Shown: positions 23,051 through 34,895, numbered from the stretch's first letter. The stretch is DNA of 64,000 nt from Symbiodinium natans (GCA_905221605.1 CAJNDS010000628.1:1-64000), one strand, 5' to 3'. A program made the numbers and translations. The notes: generated from the letters alone by a model not told the origin.

Positions 23051-23349
23051 TCTTGTTCAGAGGCGGAACTTCAAAGGCATTTCTCGAATAAGGAATCTAC
23101 CCCTACCTCAAACCCCAAAGTCCGCACGCTACAAAGAAAGCACATGCTGGCTGCTTGGTCCGTATAGCAGGGGTTGAGAAGCCAAATAACCGTGCCTGCC
23201 CGACACGCCCAAAACGAAACCGAAACCCTAAATCCTAAGCCTAAACTCTTCCAGGCCATACTTGCCGCCCCGAAACATTATAAACCCCTAAACCCTATAA
23301 ACCCTAACTCCAATCCAAATCCCTTCCATCAGAAGTCCCTTCAAGCCCC

Positions 23350-23480
23350 TGCTTGCCCAGACACTATGCACCCTAAACCTAGAGTTTAGGGTTTAGGGTT
23401 CAGGGTTCAGGGTTTAGGGTTCAGGGTTTAGGGTTCAGGGTTTAGGTTTCAGGGTTTAGGAGTTTAGGGTTTAGGGTAGT
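23350..23480 (+). repeat. TTTAGGG / TTCAGGG array
   Basis: Alternating TTTAGGG and TTCAGGG heptamers. The neighbouring 23080-24060 contains degenerate telomere-type words and unique sequence in which I see no reliable exon. Confidence 0.8.
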
Positions 23481-24059
23481 ATCCTCAACCCCAAAAACAA
23501 GAACACCCCGCCACCCCAACTCCCCGACTCTGCAGGCGACCCCTTTTCTCTTAGCCGCTCACCCACACCTGTTCCTGGGCAGATGGCATTGGCTTGTGGT
23601 TTGCACGTGCGCGTTTAAGCATTTTTAAGGTCTGGGGTTTTGTGTTCAACCTACACGCCGTAGCCCTAGATTCTAAACCCTAAACCCTAGACCCAAACCC
23701 CAAACCCTCAAGCCGAAACCCCTCGCCGGCAATTGCTTAGGGTTTCTAGGCACCCGGCGGTTTTTTTGGGTGTTTGGGAAGTCTAAACGTCTCGAATAAT
23801 TTGGGTGTTTCGGAACTTTACAGGCTCTTGACCTAGAAGTTGGGGAACTGTAAAGGCTCACGATAAGGGAGTACAGAGTTTTAAGAGGGGCGGTATGGGG
23901 TTTAAGGTTTAGGGTTTAGGTTTTGTGTTTAGTAGGGTTTAGGGTATTTACTTGTAGGGTTGAATTTAGGGTTCTCGACTACTGTCCCTGCGCTCGAAGA
24001 ATGCAGTTCTGGAACCCTGGGACTTACTTGTAGTTAGTTGTTTGGGGTTCCTAGGTTGC

Positions 24060-24435
24060 TTTTTATTGTCAACGCTCGCGCGCGCCGCCTCGGCAGCCGG
24101 GCCGGCCCCAGGACAGGAAAAGAGGAAAGAGGGTTTCTGCAAAAAAAGGGGAGGAAGGGTCCAGGTCGGGGTTCGTAGGGAGGTTGAAGGTCAAGCGTGT
24201 TTGAGGGGGTGGGGGGGGTTTCGTGGGACCCGCCGACAGGCGGGACCCTCCACGGCATCGGTTTGCAGCTCCTCCAAGCGATCGGGGGGGGGGGGGGTCC
24301 CACAGGGCCGGGGGGCTTGGGGTCCGCCACAAATTTTTGCCTGCAGGAAGGTATGGATTAGGGGGAAGGAGGCCCGATCCGGGTCTGCTTGCTCCAAAAG
24401 CTTCTCGGCAGGAAGCCGAGGCGAATTTCCACAAA
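24060..24435. repeat. Dispersed element with CGCCTCGGC inverted ends, copy 2
   Basis: Begins ACGCTCGCGCGCGCCGCCTC and ends AGGAAGCCGAGGCGAATTTC, matching the copy at 18945-19260. It contains a G12 run at about 24284. Long open frames on both strands are GC-rich chance frames overlapping this element. Confidence 0.55.
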
Positions 24436-24793
24436 TAGGGGTACCGTGGTACCCCTTTTATGCCCAACCCAAACAAGGTACCCCGATTTTCGGAAACAGC
24501 CATGTTATTCTGACCTTACGGTCTTGCGGCCCCCGACTAGGGATGGCGGTTGAACAAGATGCTCCCGAAAGGCCTGACACCCTCAGTCCCCCGAAACTCT
24601 AAACCCTAAACCCTAAACCCACGCAAACCCTGTAACCCAAACACCACCCAAAGCCTCATTCTGGTTACTCGGCTGCTTCCTCTCCCAAACCCTAGACCCT
24701 TTAGCCCAAACCCTGAACCCTCAACTCATCTTATAAACCCTAAACCCCAAGCCCCAAACCCCAAACCTTAAACCCGAACCCTAAACCTCCCAG

Positions 24794-24885
24794 GCTGCTT
24801 CCTTGCCGGGAATCGGAAGAGACCAGACATATCTCGACCATGCCGACTCCGATAGCATCATGGGGGAGGTACAGGCGATCCGGGG
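24794..24885 (+). CDS. Internal exon, unknown protein
   Basis: CCCTAAACCTCCCAG, then an open exon AASLPGIGRDQTYLDHADSD then SIMGEVQAIRG, then a GT (GTTCTTC) shortly before TTTAAGG. It sits between a CCCTAAA and a TTTAGGG-type array, the arrangement seen for most exons here. No family recognised. Confidence 0.55.
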
Positions 24886-25477
24886 GTTCTTCACCTAGGG
24901 TTTAAGGTTTGGGGTTCGGGGTTTGGGGTTTGGGGTTTGGGGTTAGGACTTTTGGGTCACAACGCAAAGCCCGACAGGAAGCTTCTCGAAACAGCTTAGG
25001 GTCCAGGGGTTTAGGGCTTAGGGTTTTGGTTTGTAGGTTCGTTGTCACTATGCTGTTTTCCACCACGAAGGACGGAAAAGCACATTCTGCTGACAAATCC
25101 AGCAGTGTCTCAACCCCATGCTGCAGGCATAAGCACTGCGAATGACCCGAAGCTAGACGATGATGCTTACGACGCTAGTACCCGTACCATATGCTGAGGA
25201 TGTTTCAAGACATGTAGCCGCTTTGTGGCAAGGGAGATAGACACCAGAGCCACTTCTGTTCCGGAGTGACTCGCAAAACCAAACCTGCCGACATTGCCCT
25301 GAAATATCAGAGGAGGACCTTGTTTGGACATGTACGTCTATTCACAAGACTGGGAGGCAAGTTCATGCTTGTGGCATACCTGCACGAATTTTAAAATTCA
25401 GCCAGCCTGCATTCTACGGAGAAACGCACAAGACGGAGAAACTCACAAGCCCGCCACCCGGCATTCACGCCCCAGAA

Positions 25478-28400
25478 ATGGGCTGTGTTAGGTCTTTTGT
25501 GCAAAGTCAGCAGAGAAATGTCGCACACGACCAGCTTAACCTGAGTCATGAAGGTGACTTGCCCGATGAACCAATCCTAAATCCAAATCCCGAAACCCTC
25601 AACCCTAAACCCCAAACCCTAAACCCTAAACCCTAAACCCTAACTCCTAAACCCTAAACCCTAAACCCTAAATCCTCTACGCAGCCTTTGAAGGATCGTA
25701 TACGTGACATGGAAGCGCGCCTTCATGGGGACGTGGAGAGTGTGTCGCTGGATCTCATATGCCATGGGTTTAGAGTTAAGGGCTTAGGGCTTAGGGCTTA
25801 GGGTTTAGGGTTTAGGGTTTAGGGTTTAGGCCTAAACCCTAAACGCTAAACCCTAAGCCCTCAGCTCCCACCCTGAACCCTAAATCGGACACCAGTCTGA
25901 GCAAGGCTCTCAAAGTCCAAAATGGCTCGCCATCCACCCCGTATTTACCCCATACAACCCATATCATCCCTAAGACCTTAAACCCTAAGCCCTAATTTTA
26001 GTCTTCAAGGTTTGGGGTGTACGGTAAAGGGTTTAGGGCCCTAGAACACCCCTTCTATGCAAGCCATAGAAATTCCAAGCCTTAACTGCTCCTGCGCAAC
26101 GCACGGAAACATTGATTTGCATAGACCCGGTAATGCAGGCCCCTCCGAAGGGCATTACGGTTCTGAACCAGGTAATCCAAAATCATGCTGAATAGGTGTA
26201 GGAGATTTAGGCCGCAGGAGAGGGCTTAGGGCTCCGGGCTCAGGAGTTAGGGTTCAGGGTTTAGGGTTTAGGGTTTAGGGTGTAGGGTTTAGGGTTTAGG
26301 GTTTAGGGTTTAGGCCTAGGGCTCAGAGTTTAGGAGCTATCAGGCTTCATGCCGGAACCCTCAACCCGACCAGCACAAAAATAGAACGCCGATTCTGCTC
26401 TTCAGGCTCGGGCCTGACAGCCTGAACCCCAAAAAGTCCCAAAGTTTCAAACCTGCACAAGACCTCCAACATTTCATTCACACTGACCCGAGGTGTAGCG
26501 TTTAGGGTTTAGGATTTAGGATTCAGGGTTTAGAGTTTGGGGGCCCTCAGCCCTAACCCCGAAACCCGGCAATGTTTGGGACGGGCTCCTTCATCCGAAG
26601 AGATCGCCGCTAGCAGTGAGAGAGAGAGAGAGAGAGTACTTATCCTACATAAGGCTAACACCATAGTTCCCTACTTGTCCACCAACCATGAACCTCCAGT
26701 ATGGCCAGTGCTCATATTATTGCGGTCCCTTTTGAGCTTTGGAGGGTTTAGGGTTTAGGGTTCACGGTATTCTACAGGGGGGCCTTACATTTAGGGTTCC
26801 TATAAGAATTGACCATAGTGAAGAGAACCTCACCCGAAGCCCAAAAGCCCCAACCACACGCCAAGGCCCCAAGCCCCAAACTCTAAACGGCCCCCAAAAC
26901 CTGGTTGAGTTTGTTTAGGGTTTAGGGTTTAAGGTTTAGGACTTAGGTTTAGAGTTTAGAGTTTAGGGCTTAGGGTTTCAGGGTTTAGGGGTTTAAGGGT
27001 TTCCCTCTCAGCAAGCTGACAAATTTTACGACAAGGGCTTCCCACCTCCCCGAGGATGCCCCGAATGACCACATGCACCACCTGCAAGTCCGGGAAATCC
27101 GTGAAGTCGGGCCATGGCCCCGGTTTAGGGGTTTAGGGTTTAGGGTTTAGGGTTTGGGGTTTGGGGTTTGGGGTTTGGGGTTTGGGGTTTAGGGTTTAGG
27201 GTTTAGGGTTTGGGGTTTGGGGTTTAGGGTTTAGGGTTTAGGGTTTCTTGAGATTGTGCAGGGGTCAGGTTGGGGGGGATGTTTTGGGGAAAGTGTGGAG
27301 GAGTATGGGGGGATTTTCTTGTTTAAGTGTAAGATTTATTTCACGTAGCAGGGGGCTTGCGGGTTTAGGATTTAGGGTGTGAAGGGGGCCTTTACTTACC
27401 GGACTTACCGGGTCTGAACGCGCAAGCTGTAAGGAACAATCAAGCTGCAGTGTAAGCACGGAAAAGTGCCAAAACTACTTCACCTCGCAACAGTCCTTGC
27501 TGCAGGGTGAAGGGAAAGTTGGGGTGTCTTTTAAGACAGTGTGGTTTAACGTCCAACAAGGCCCTTATTTCTACGATTCTGACAACTTTGCGGAAAATAA
27601 GAGGCACCCTGACTTTGGGAACCCTAAACCCAAAACCCTGAACCCTAAACCCTAAACCCTAAACCCTAAACCGCCCTAAACCCTAAACCCCAAACGGTCC
27701 CAGAGCCCAGCCCGATACAAGCAAAGGTGAGCGGTCCCTTACACCATGGGTCTCCACCATGGACAGCAACGGCCATGGTGACGAAGCTGCGCTGTTGGGG
27801 GTTTAGGGTTTAGGGTTTAGGGTTAGGGTTTAGGGTTTAGGGTTTAGGGTTTAGGGTTTAGGGTTTAGGATTTCGGGTTTAGGGTTTGGGGTTTCGGGTT
27901 TAGTGTGTAGGGCCCCACAAGTTGTAGTCTCAGTGGCCACTCGGACTCTTTGTCTGCGCTCTTAATCCTTATTTGTGTTGGCTGAAGTGCATTCTAAGCC
28001 GGACACAAACCCTATAGCTTCAACCCTAGTCCACAAATCGTAAACCCTATACCCTAAACCCTAAACCCTATACCCAGATAGCCGAAGCAACAGCAGATCC
28101 AACTCGGGTGTAACCGCAAAGGCTCCAACATCTGAACCTTTTGGGGCTTCAGGATTCGACGGTATACCCTAAACTCCTAAACTCCTAAACCCCTAGACCC
28201 TAAACCCTAAACTCCTAAACCCTAAACTCCTAAACCCTAAACTCCTAAACTCCTAAACTCCTAAACTCCGAGACCCTAAACGACTGCGAGCTTGGGACGG
28301 AAGGGTTTCGGGCGGAACGGCTTCAGGACTTTTGAAGTGGCCCTGGGGTCCACTGTCTGTGGTGCCCCCCCTGTCATATACACTTTAGGGGTTAGGGTTT

Positions 28401-30620
28401 AGAGTTAAGGGGGGGGTTTAGGGTTCAGGGTTTAGGGTTTAAGGTTCAGGGTTTAGGGTTTAAGGTTCAGGGTTTAGGGTTTGGGTTGAGGTTTTAGGTT
28501 TAGGGTTTAGGGTTTAGGGTGTAGAGTAAATGGTTGAGCATCTCAAGTCCAAGCATTCGCTAGGCCAGCACTTGTGTTCTTTCAGACCTTACCAGCAGTG
28601 AGTATCACATTTGATGGAATCCGAGTTGCTCTCCCCGAACCCCTGAACCCTAAAACCCTCGGCCATGAATCCTACACCCTTACCTTGAACCCTAAAGCGG
28701 GGGAGTTCTTGAGCAAATAGCAGCTAAGCCAAAGCCACAGAAACCGTGCTGTACTGGAATTTGGCAGGGATGCCGGGAATTTGACTGTCCGCAAATTACC
28801 ATAAGCAAACGCTCCAATACCGTAAGCCCTAAACCCTAATCCCGAAACCCTAAACCCGTTGGGTCTGTAGGGTTTATGTCCCAGGCTTCCAATGCGTTTT
28901 TGCTGCTGAGTACTGTACACAATCTCGGGAGCAGATCCCCCCCACAAGCAAAACCATTAATGGCTACCCGGTAGGCCTAAACTCTAAACCTCAAACCTTA
29001 AACCCAAAACCCTAAACCCTGGCGTTGAGGCTCTTGTTGTCCGCGCTTTGCACTGCTAGCCGTGTGCCTAAGCCCTCGATCCCAGGTGATGACCAGAAGA
29101 AGAATGGCCGTTGCGTCAAACCCACGGCGCTCTGGATTTCAGCTCTCCTTCCTCCACTTTTAATTGTTATCGTCTCTTCTTCCCTAAACCCTAAACCCTA
29201 AACCCTAAACCCTAAACCCTAAACCCTAAACCCTAAACCCTAAACCCTAAACCCTAAACCCTAAACCCTAAACCCTAAACCCTAAACCCTAAACCCTATC
29301 CCTAAACCCTCATACCCTGAGTTCGTTTTCTCTCAACCAGGGTGGATCTTCAGAGCCCGCTGGGAGGAAGACTTTGCAAAAGTAGTGCCCGTTAGGGCTC
29401 CCCAGTGCAAGAAGGTGCCAGACTCTACTGGGTTTAGGTTTTAGGGGGTAGGTTTTAGGGTTTAGGATTTAGGATTTAGGATTTAGGATTTAGGGTTTAG
29501 GGTTTAGGGTTTAGGGTTTAGGGTTTAGGGCTTCTGGGTTTAAGGTTTAGGTTTTAGGAATACTTGTAAAGCTCTGTACGCCCTAGGCCCTGCACAGCCC
29601 TATGGACATGAAGTTGCGGCATCCACAAATCCACGCTATCGCAACTGGATGGTTCGAAATTCGAACCCGGAACCCCAAACCCCAAACCCCAAACCCTAAA
29701 CCCTAAACCCTAAACCCTAAACCTCAAACCCCTTGGCCTTCGTGGGGTGAATCTTTCGTTTGAGAAGCCGGGCAGCGCCCCTCGCCCCTCCTCCCTCGGC
29801 AAAACATTCCAAGCTTTGACCTCAACCCATTCGCAGACCTGAAACGGTACTCCGGTCCTGAAACGCTGCGGTGTAGTGTTCAGGTTTTTAAAGTTTATAG
29901 GGTTTAGGGTTTATAGGGTTTAGGGCTTAGGGTTTGGGGTTTAGGAATCCTTAGCTTAAGGACACTCAAACAAAGGGACCAGGATCCGGAGACAAAAAAG
30001 CCCGCAAGGTCCGCTTTCGGCCCGCAGTGATCCTGACACAAACCCTGGGTGCACTATTGGCTTGCACGCTGATGCCACCTGGACGGGTTTAGGGTTTAGG
30101 GTTTGGGGTGTATAGGGTTTAGGGTTTATAGGGCCTAAGCCCCTCCCCCCCCCCCCCCCAATTCCTCGGTAGGCCCTTTGAACATTTCATAGTTTCCCTT
30201 ATTGAGTTTAAGAGGACCATATTTCGGAATATTTTTTCAGATGGTTGTAAGACCCATCCTAGATTCTCGACCCCGCCCAGGAAACAAACACACGTATATT
30301 TTCTTGTATGCAATGCTGGCGTGTATATACATGCATGTGTATTCTGGATTTAACAACCCTCAAGAAAGAAAGAGCTGATCAAGAAAACGGTAGAAAAAGA
30401 CACGAGCCCGAAGGTTCCGCCGATTTCGTGAAACAAGATATCGTGTCTAGGGAGTCAGCACGTTTCGGCAGTAAGACCCACGAGGAGATCCACAACCTTT
30501 GCATAGCAAGTGTGATGCTTCCCTAAACCCTAAACCCTAAACCCACCAGAAACATCTTGGGTGAAGATGCTGGATTTGAAGTCCAGACTTGGACCCTACA
30601 TCCGCAAGCCATTCCACTGA
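25478..30620 (+). CDS. Large multi-exon gene, unknown protein (MGCVRS... start)
   Basis: Proposed exons: 25478-25564 (ATG; MGCVRSFVQSQQRNVA), 25685-25767 (LKDRIRDMEARLHGDVESVS), 25896-~25975 (LSKALKVQNGSPSTPYLPHT), 26045-26171, 26406-26492, 27012-~27120, 27385-27618 (VWFNVQQGPYFYDSDNFAEN), 27704-27800 (WVSTMDSNGHGDEAALLG), ~28279-28387, 28586-~28640, ~28700-28821, 28885-28970, 29086-~29181 (membrane-like ALWISALLPPLLIVIVSS), 29341-29431 (IFRARWEEDFAKVVPVRAPQ), 29572-29669, 29814-29892, 29983-30086, 30241-30292, 30365-30509, 30550-30620 (TGA). Phases agree for the first three, for 27385|27704 and for the last two. MGC at the start suggests N-myristoylation/palmitoylation. No family recognised. 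It could be more than one gene. Confidence 0.6.
25610..25680 (-). repeat. CCCTAAA array between exons 1 and 2
   Basis: Heptamers filling most of the intron 25565-25684. The intron starts GA (GATGAACC) and ends CTACGCAG. Confidence 0.8.
26230..26320 (+). repeat. TTTAGGG array
   Basis: About ten heptamers in the intron after exon 26045-26171, which ends at a good GTAATC donor. Confidence 0.8.
27125..27245 (+). repeat. TTTAGGG / TTTGGGG array
   Basis: Heptamers change from TTTAGGG to a run of TTTGGGG and back: a local expansion of a variant unit inside the intron between exons ~27120 and 27385. Confidence 0.85.
28822..28884 (+). other. 63-bp intron made of telomere-type repeats
   Basis: GT donor GTAAGC at 28822 directly followed by CCCTAAACCCTAATCCCGAA, then ...GGGTTTATGTCCCAG at 28884. 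Both flanks are open, protein-like exons. The CCCTAAACCC at the left and GGGTTTA at the right form an inverted repeat inside the intron. Confidence 0.6.
29184..29310 (-). repeat. CCCTAAA array
   Basis: About 16 perfect heptamers immediately upstream of the CTCAACCAG acceptor of exon 29341. Confidence 0.9.
29432..29550 (+). repeat. TTTAGGG / TTTAGGA array
   Basis: Begins as the GT donor GTTTAGG of exon 29341-29431, so the array itself supplies the splice donor. Contains a block of TTTAGGA variants. Confidence 0.85.
30510..30549 (+). other. 40-bp CCCTAAA intron
   Basis: GT donor (GTGTGATGCTTCC), three CCCTAAA heptamers, CACCAG acceptor. The upstream exon ends one base into a codon and the downstream one supplies two, giving AAA (Lys) and the continuous reading LCIAKTSWVKMLDLKSRLGP then a TGA at 30618. 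The phase agreement makes this the shortest well-supported intron in the window. Confidence 0.65.
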
Positions 30621-30691
30621 AGCCTGGCAGGCTTAGAATTAGGATGTGGGTTCGGGGTTCAGAGTAATCACCACTAGAGACCAGATGCTGC

Positions 30692-30756
30692 CAGTGGGGG
30701 GGGGGGTGGGGGGGGGTGGGTGGGGGGGGGGGGGTGGGGTGGGGGGGGGGGGGGGT

Positions 30757-30794
<38 letters not shown>

Positions 30795-30859
30795 GGGGGG
30801 GGGGGGGTGTGGGTGGGGGGGGGGGTGGCGGTGGGGGGTGGGGGGGGGTGTGGGGGGGG

Positions 30860-30903
<44 letters not shown>

Positions 30904-30936
30904 GGGGGGGGGGGTGGGGGGGAGGGGGGGGAGAGT
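30692..30936. repeat. ~245-bp G-rich tract
   Basis: Almost only G with single Ts, and rare C or A, directly 3' of the gene ending at 30620. The open Gly/Val frames are artefacts. Such a tract can form G-quadruplex or triplex structure; its exact length may be unreliable in the assembly. Confidence 0.9.
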
Positions 30937-31218
30937 TTAGGGTTTAGCGTTTTAAGGTTTAAGGTTTATGCTGTGTACAACATGATAAGAGAATTTGGTG
31001 CCCGAGAAAAGGAACTACATTGGAGGTGCAGGCATGTTTCTCCTGTGCTGCGTTCTGTTTGAGGAACTCAAGTAAAGTGAACATGATGAGAGTACTACTA
31101 TAGCCTGATTATATAGGAGTTGTTTGTTTAAAGCCCAGGCGAGTGTACAAATCGACTGTTGTGGTTCTAGAGACGAAATTAGTTCTAATTAGCTATGTAA
31201 CCCAATTGTGGTAGCTCT

Positions 31219-31398
31219 TGTGAAGTTTCTTAACTTGTCAAGTTCCTGAACAACCATCTGTTATGTGCTGCCGTTATCGAGGTTCGTGCCGCTACTGGAA
31301 TTCAGTTCACAGCTGATGACACAGGTGACAGAGACGCCCGGCTGTTCCGCCCGAAGCACCATTTCCGCAAAAGCCGGAAGACCCAAATCGCTGGTTGA
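31219..31398 (+). CDS. Terminal exon, unknown protein
   Basis: The frame LLCAAVIEVRAATGIQFTAD, DTGDRDARLFRPKHHFRKSR, KTQIAG ends at TGA 31396-31398. Candidate acceptors are the AAG near 31245 or further upstream. Basic C-terminus; no family recognised. Upstream 30950-31200 is unique, AT-rich sequence with no clear exon. Confidence 0.45.
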
Positions 31399-31689
31399 GA
31401 TGTGTTTGCTTCCAGCGGTTTGTTTCATAGTTTACGGTATTGAGGCACACAGCCACTGTGCACATATCCACAAAAAGACCCTGAACCAAGGAAGCTTCAG
31501 ATCTACATCCCTGTTATTCAAACCTTAAACCAAAAACCCTAAACCCTAAACCCAAAGCACCCCTCTTCAGAGCCCATGGACAATGTGAGCGCAAAGGCGT
31601 TTTGCCACAAACTTTAAGCCCAACCCTAGAACCCTGAGTTTTCAGGGTTTTGGGGTGTAGGTTCAGGGTCTTAGGGTTTTAACCCGAAA

Positions 31690-31890
31690 ACCAAGTACCT
31701 AAACCCGTAAACCCGTAAACCCCTAAACCCCTAAACCCCTAAACCCCTAAACCCCTAAACCCCTAAACCCCTAAACCCCTAAACCCCTAAACCCCTAAAC
31801 CCCTAAACCCCTAAACCCTAAACCCTAAACCCCTAAACCCCTAAATCCCTAAACCCCTAAACCCCTAACCCCTAAATCCCAAACCCTTAG
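31690..31890 (-). repeat. CCCCTAAA octamer array
   Basis: About 20 copies of an 8-bp unit (CTAAACCC + C), distinct from the 7-bp CCCTAAA arrays elsewhere. It shows that unit-length variants also expand here. Confidence 0.85.
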
Positions 31891-31896
31891 CCTCAG

Positions 31897-31960
31897 GAGT
31901 TATCAGAGCTCCTTGCGGCGCCAGTTTGACCTTGTCGAGGAGATACTGGGTGACCTCTAG
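31897..31960 (+). CDS. Short exon, unknown protein
   Basis: CCTCAG acceptor, then SYQSSLRRQFDLVEEILGDL and TAG at 31958-31960. Alternatively the exon ends at the GT (GTGACC) at 31950. It cannot be linked to its neighbours with confidence. Confidence 0.4.
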
Positions 31961-32147
31961 TCGTCCTAAACCCTCATATTCCTTCTCTTTTTGGGGGGCT
32001 TATAACCCCTTTAAACCAAAAAGAGCACCCTTAGGATACTCCTGGGTCTAGTATATCCCCCTACATACACCCCTCAAGGTATTCTATAAGGTAGCGACTT
32101 CCGTCATTCCCGGACCCATTCCCACAAAGAACCAGTATCTTGATGGT

Positions 32148-32250
32148 CTACTTGAAGGTTCAAAAAGGGTATTGATAAGACAAGCGCTTATACCCATAGC
32201 TATCCCCTACTTTTCAGATTACTTACAGGCACCCATGAACCTCCAAGTAG
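32148..32250. mobile_element. Introner-like insert, family B
   Basis: CTACTTGAAGGTTCA at 32148-32162 and TGAACCTCCAAGTAG at 32236-32250: a 15-bp terminal inverted repeat with one mismatch around ~73 bp. Same family as 21648-21757. Confidence 0.75.
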
Positions 32251-32669
32251 GGTTTGCCAGAAGGTAGACGTTGGCCTCGTATAGGATTTTCGAGGCTGAG
32301 GCCTTTGTGGTTTGGGAGTCTCAGGGATGAGGGGATTTTTAGGGGTTTAGTGTTTAGGGCTTAGGGTTCAGGATTTGGGGTTTAGGGTTTAGGGTTTAGG
32401 AAGGGGTTCTATGCTTGGGGTCTAGGGCTTAGAGCTTTCGGTTCAGGAGCTAACTTCCAGTGCTGCTTTCACAGCTCACAGCCACCTGCCTGCAGCAAGA
32501 TGGGTTGTCCTAGGTGGCTGTGGCCCTCGGCATCGCTGATTGAAATATTTCTTGGGCCTAGACGAAGCCCAGCGCTTAGGGTTTTAGGGTTTAGGCTTTA
32601 AGGTATAGGGTTTAGGGTTTAGGGTTTAGGGTATAGGGTTTTGGGTATAGGGTTTACGGTTTCAGGCAG

Positions 32670-34895
32670 GGTTGAAGGTCACCCGGATTCACTTAGATGA
32701 ATGGACGGCGCTGCCAAGCGAAAAAATGGATGCCACGGCCCGGGAAGCCCTGAACTCTGCTCCTGTTATGAAAGCCGTAAGCCCTAAAAACTCAGGTGAG
32801 AGGGCTTGTGGGTTTTAAGGACCCTAAACCCTAAACCCTAAACCCTAAACCCTAAACCCTAAACCCTAAACCCTAAATGGGTTGGGCTTTAGATGTCGAA
32901 GCAAGATCTTTGATGTGGCTTAAGGTAACATCTTGGAAAGGATCAGCACCACGCTGTGGGATACCGTCGCCTGGATGGCAGAAGTCCGGGTGCTTTCCTT
33001 TAGGGTTTAGGGTTTAGGGTTTGGGGTTTGGGGTTTGGGGTTTTGGGGTTTCTATCAGAATATATTTAGGGTACCCAAACAGGGACCCTAACTTTTAGAA
33101 CTCACCATGTGCTTGTCTCCGTGCCCCCCAAAAGTGAATGTCCCCACATATTCATATATGACGATAAATCAACCTCTAGCTGTCTGGATACGTATACATT
33201 TCCACATATATATATATATGTACAAGTAAGGGTATTTATGTATATGTATGTACGTATGTATGTATGTACGTAATGGATGTACGTAATGTATGTGTGTTTG
33301 TACGTATGTATGTATGTATGTACGTATGTATGTATGTGTGTATGTGCGTATGTGTGTATGTGTGTATGTGTGCATGTATGTATGTATGTATGTATATATG
33401 GATGCATGCATGTGTCTGTGTGTATGCATGCATGTGCACACACACACACACACACAGGGACACACGCGCACACGCAAACACACAGATATTATTATAAACA
33501 CACATATATATATATACATATATATATATAGGTTTATCTATCCATGTATACGTACGTGCATATCAGATGTATCATATCATAGCATATCTGTACACACACA
33601 CACATATATATATATATATACATGTGTATGTTAAGTGACAGAGAGCGAGGGAGGGAGCGAGTGAGAGATTTGTACACTATGCCCGACCACCATGGCATCT
33701 TTCCTGGTTTCAGACACCAGTAGGTTGGGACTTTTATTCTTTTCATTGAAACACTCCCGGCACAGAACTATCCCCCTTGAATCCGACGCTCAGATTCGCC
33801 CAGATCCTATCCTCACACCTCTGAACATGATTTTTTTTGTGGATCTGCGGTGTAGACCCGGACATTGGTGTGTGAGAAGGTTTTGTGCATCGCCTGTCCG
33901 TGCATGGCAGATTAGCAATTCCTTGGGAACTGTTCTTATTGGGATGAAATGCCGCAAACGACTCCAAATCTCTATTCAGCATGTGGGTCACTGCTTGCAG
34001 GTGCTGTGAAGTAATAATTTGTATATATTTTACATGTGCAACACCTCCCTCTGCCTCCTAAACCCGATAGCCCTAAACCCGAAATCCTAAACCCTATTCC
34101 TAAACCCTAAACCCTACACCCCAAACCCTAAACCCTAAACCCTAAACCCAAGGCCTTCCCTTTTGCTGACGCACCTCGTTCCTTCCCGGAAGCCAAGAGA
34201 CGGCGTAGGGTTTAGGGTTTAGGGTTTAGGTTTAGGGTTTAGGGTTTAGGGTTTAGGGTTTAGGTTTAGGGTTTAGGGTTTAGGGTTTAGGGTTTAGGGT
34301 TTAGGGTTTATATAGGGTTTAGGGTTTAGGGGTCCATTGATGCTTATAATATAGTACTCCCTATTAAGGACTGTTAGTATGAGGAGGCACATCCCAACCT
34401 AGATCCCTTGTTGAGCTCAGGGGCAAAGTTGTAGACCCCCAGCCTTCCTGGGTCAGCTCTCAACTAAACGTTGTTCCAGCCTGGTACCCTAGCCCTAAAC
34501 CCTAAACCCAAAACCCTAAACCCTCAACCCTAAACCCTAAACCCTAAAGCCCGCAAAGCAAAGCTGCTGCTCTAAATTCCTCCGAGTCAGGTGCTGGAAC
34601 CGCCAGATCGGGCCCTGGACGCGGGACTGGGCTTCCTGTCGGGGCCACCCAGTCTCTTTGTTTGTTTGTTTTCAGTGTGTTTTTTGTTGTTGTTATGTTG
34701 TTTGTTGTGTTTTGTTTCTTTGCTTTTGTTTTGTTTCTTTTGTTTATTTGTTTTGTGTGTGTGTGTGTGTGTTTTTTTTTTTTTTGTGTTGTGGTTGTTG
34801 TTTTTTTGTTTGTAGACCTTAATTCCTTTGTCTGGTTCGCTAGTTCAGCTAACAGGCCCGAAAGCCCCAAAACCCTAGAGACCCTCAAGTCCTAA
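32670..34895 (+). CDS. Multi-exon gene, unknown protein
   Basis: Proposed exons: 32670-32776 after TCAGGCAG (VTRIHLDEWTALPSEKMDAT, AREALNSAPVMKA) with a canonical GTAAGC donor; 32925-~33000 (NILERISTTLWDTVAWMAEV in one frame); 34153-34204 (AFPFADAPRSFPEAKRR); 34550-34659 (KAAALNSSESGAGTARSGPG); 34816-34895 (LNSFVWFASSANRPESPKTL, then ETLKS and TAA). The last join is phase-exact across a T-rich GT-AG intron at 34660-34815. A 105-codon frame at 33692-34009 ends QHVGHCLQVL and may be another exon or a chance frame. No family recognised; the 5' end is unknown. Confidence 0.55.
33230..33640. repeat. ATGT/CACA/TATA microsatellite
   Basis: (ATGT)n with ACGT, CACACA and TATATA runs in a long intron. 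Met-Tyr-Val-Cys and His-Thr frames on both strands come from the tetramer and are not genes. Confidence 0.9.
34206..34332 (+). repeat. TTTAGGG array
   Basis: About 17 heptamers starting right at the GTAGGG donor of exon 34153-34204. Two hexamer slips (TTTAGGTTTAGGG) are visible. Confidence 0.9.

Noticed and set aside
24042-24602. 186-codon + frame and overlapping minus frames
   Set aside because: GC-rich chance frames across a dispersed element with inverted CGCCTCGGC ends; no consistent codon pattern.
29650-29672. tRNA T-arm-like GGTTCGAAATTCGAACC
   Set aside because: No acceptor stem, D-arm or anticodon arm around it, and it lies in an exon-like open frame (NPRYRNWMVRNSNP).
30646-31062. 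138-codon Gly-rich frame
   Set aside because: Arises from the G tract; no codon bias or conserved motif.
33102-33634. Open frames rich in Met-Tyr-Val-Cys or His-Thr-Tyr-Ile (also 51042-51552 and 20523-20885)
   Set aside because: Products of ATGT, GTAT and TATA microsatellites.
34591-34895. Single-exon Phe/Leu/Val/Cys-rich membrane protein
   Set aside because: The hydrophobic part is a T/G-rich intron (34660-34815); splicing gives a phase-exact, ordinary C-terminus.
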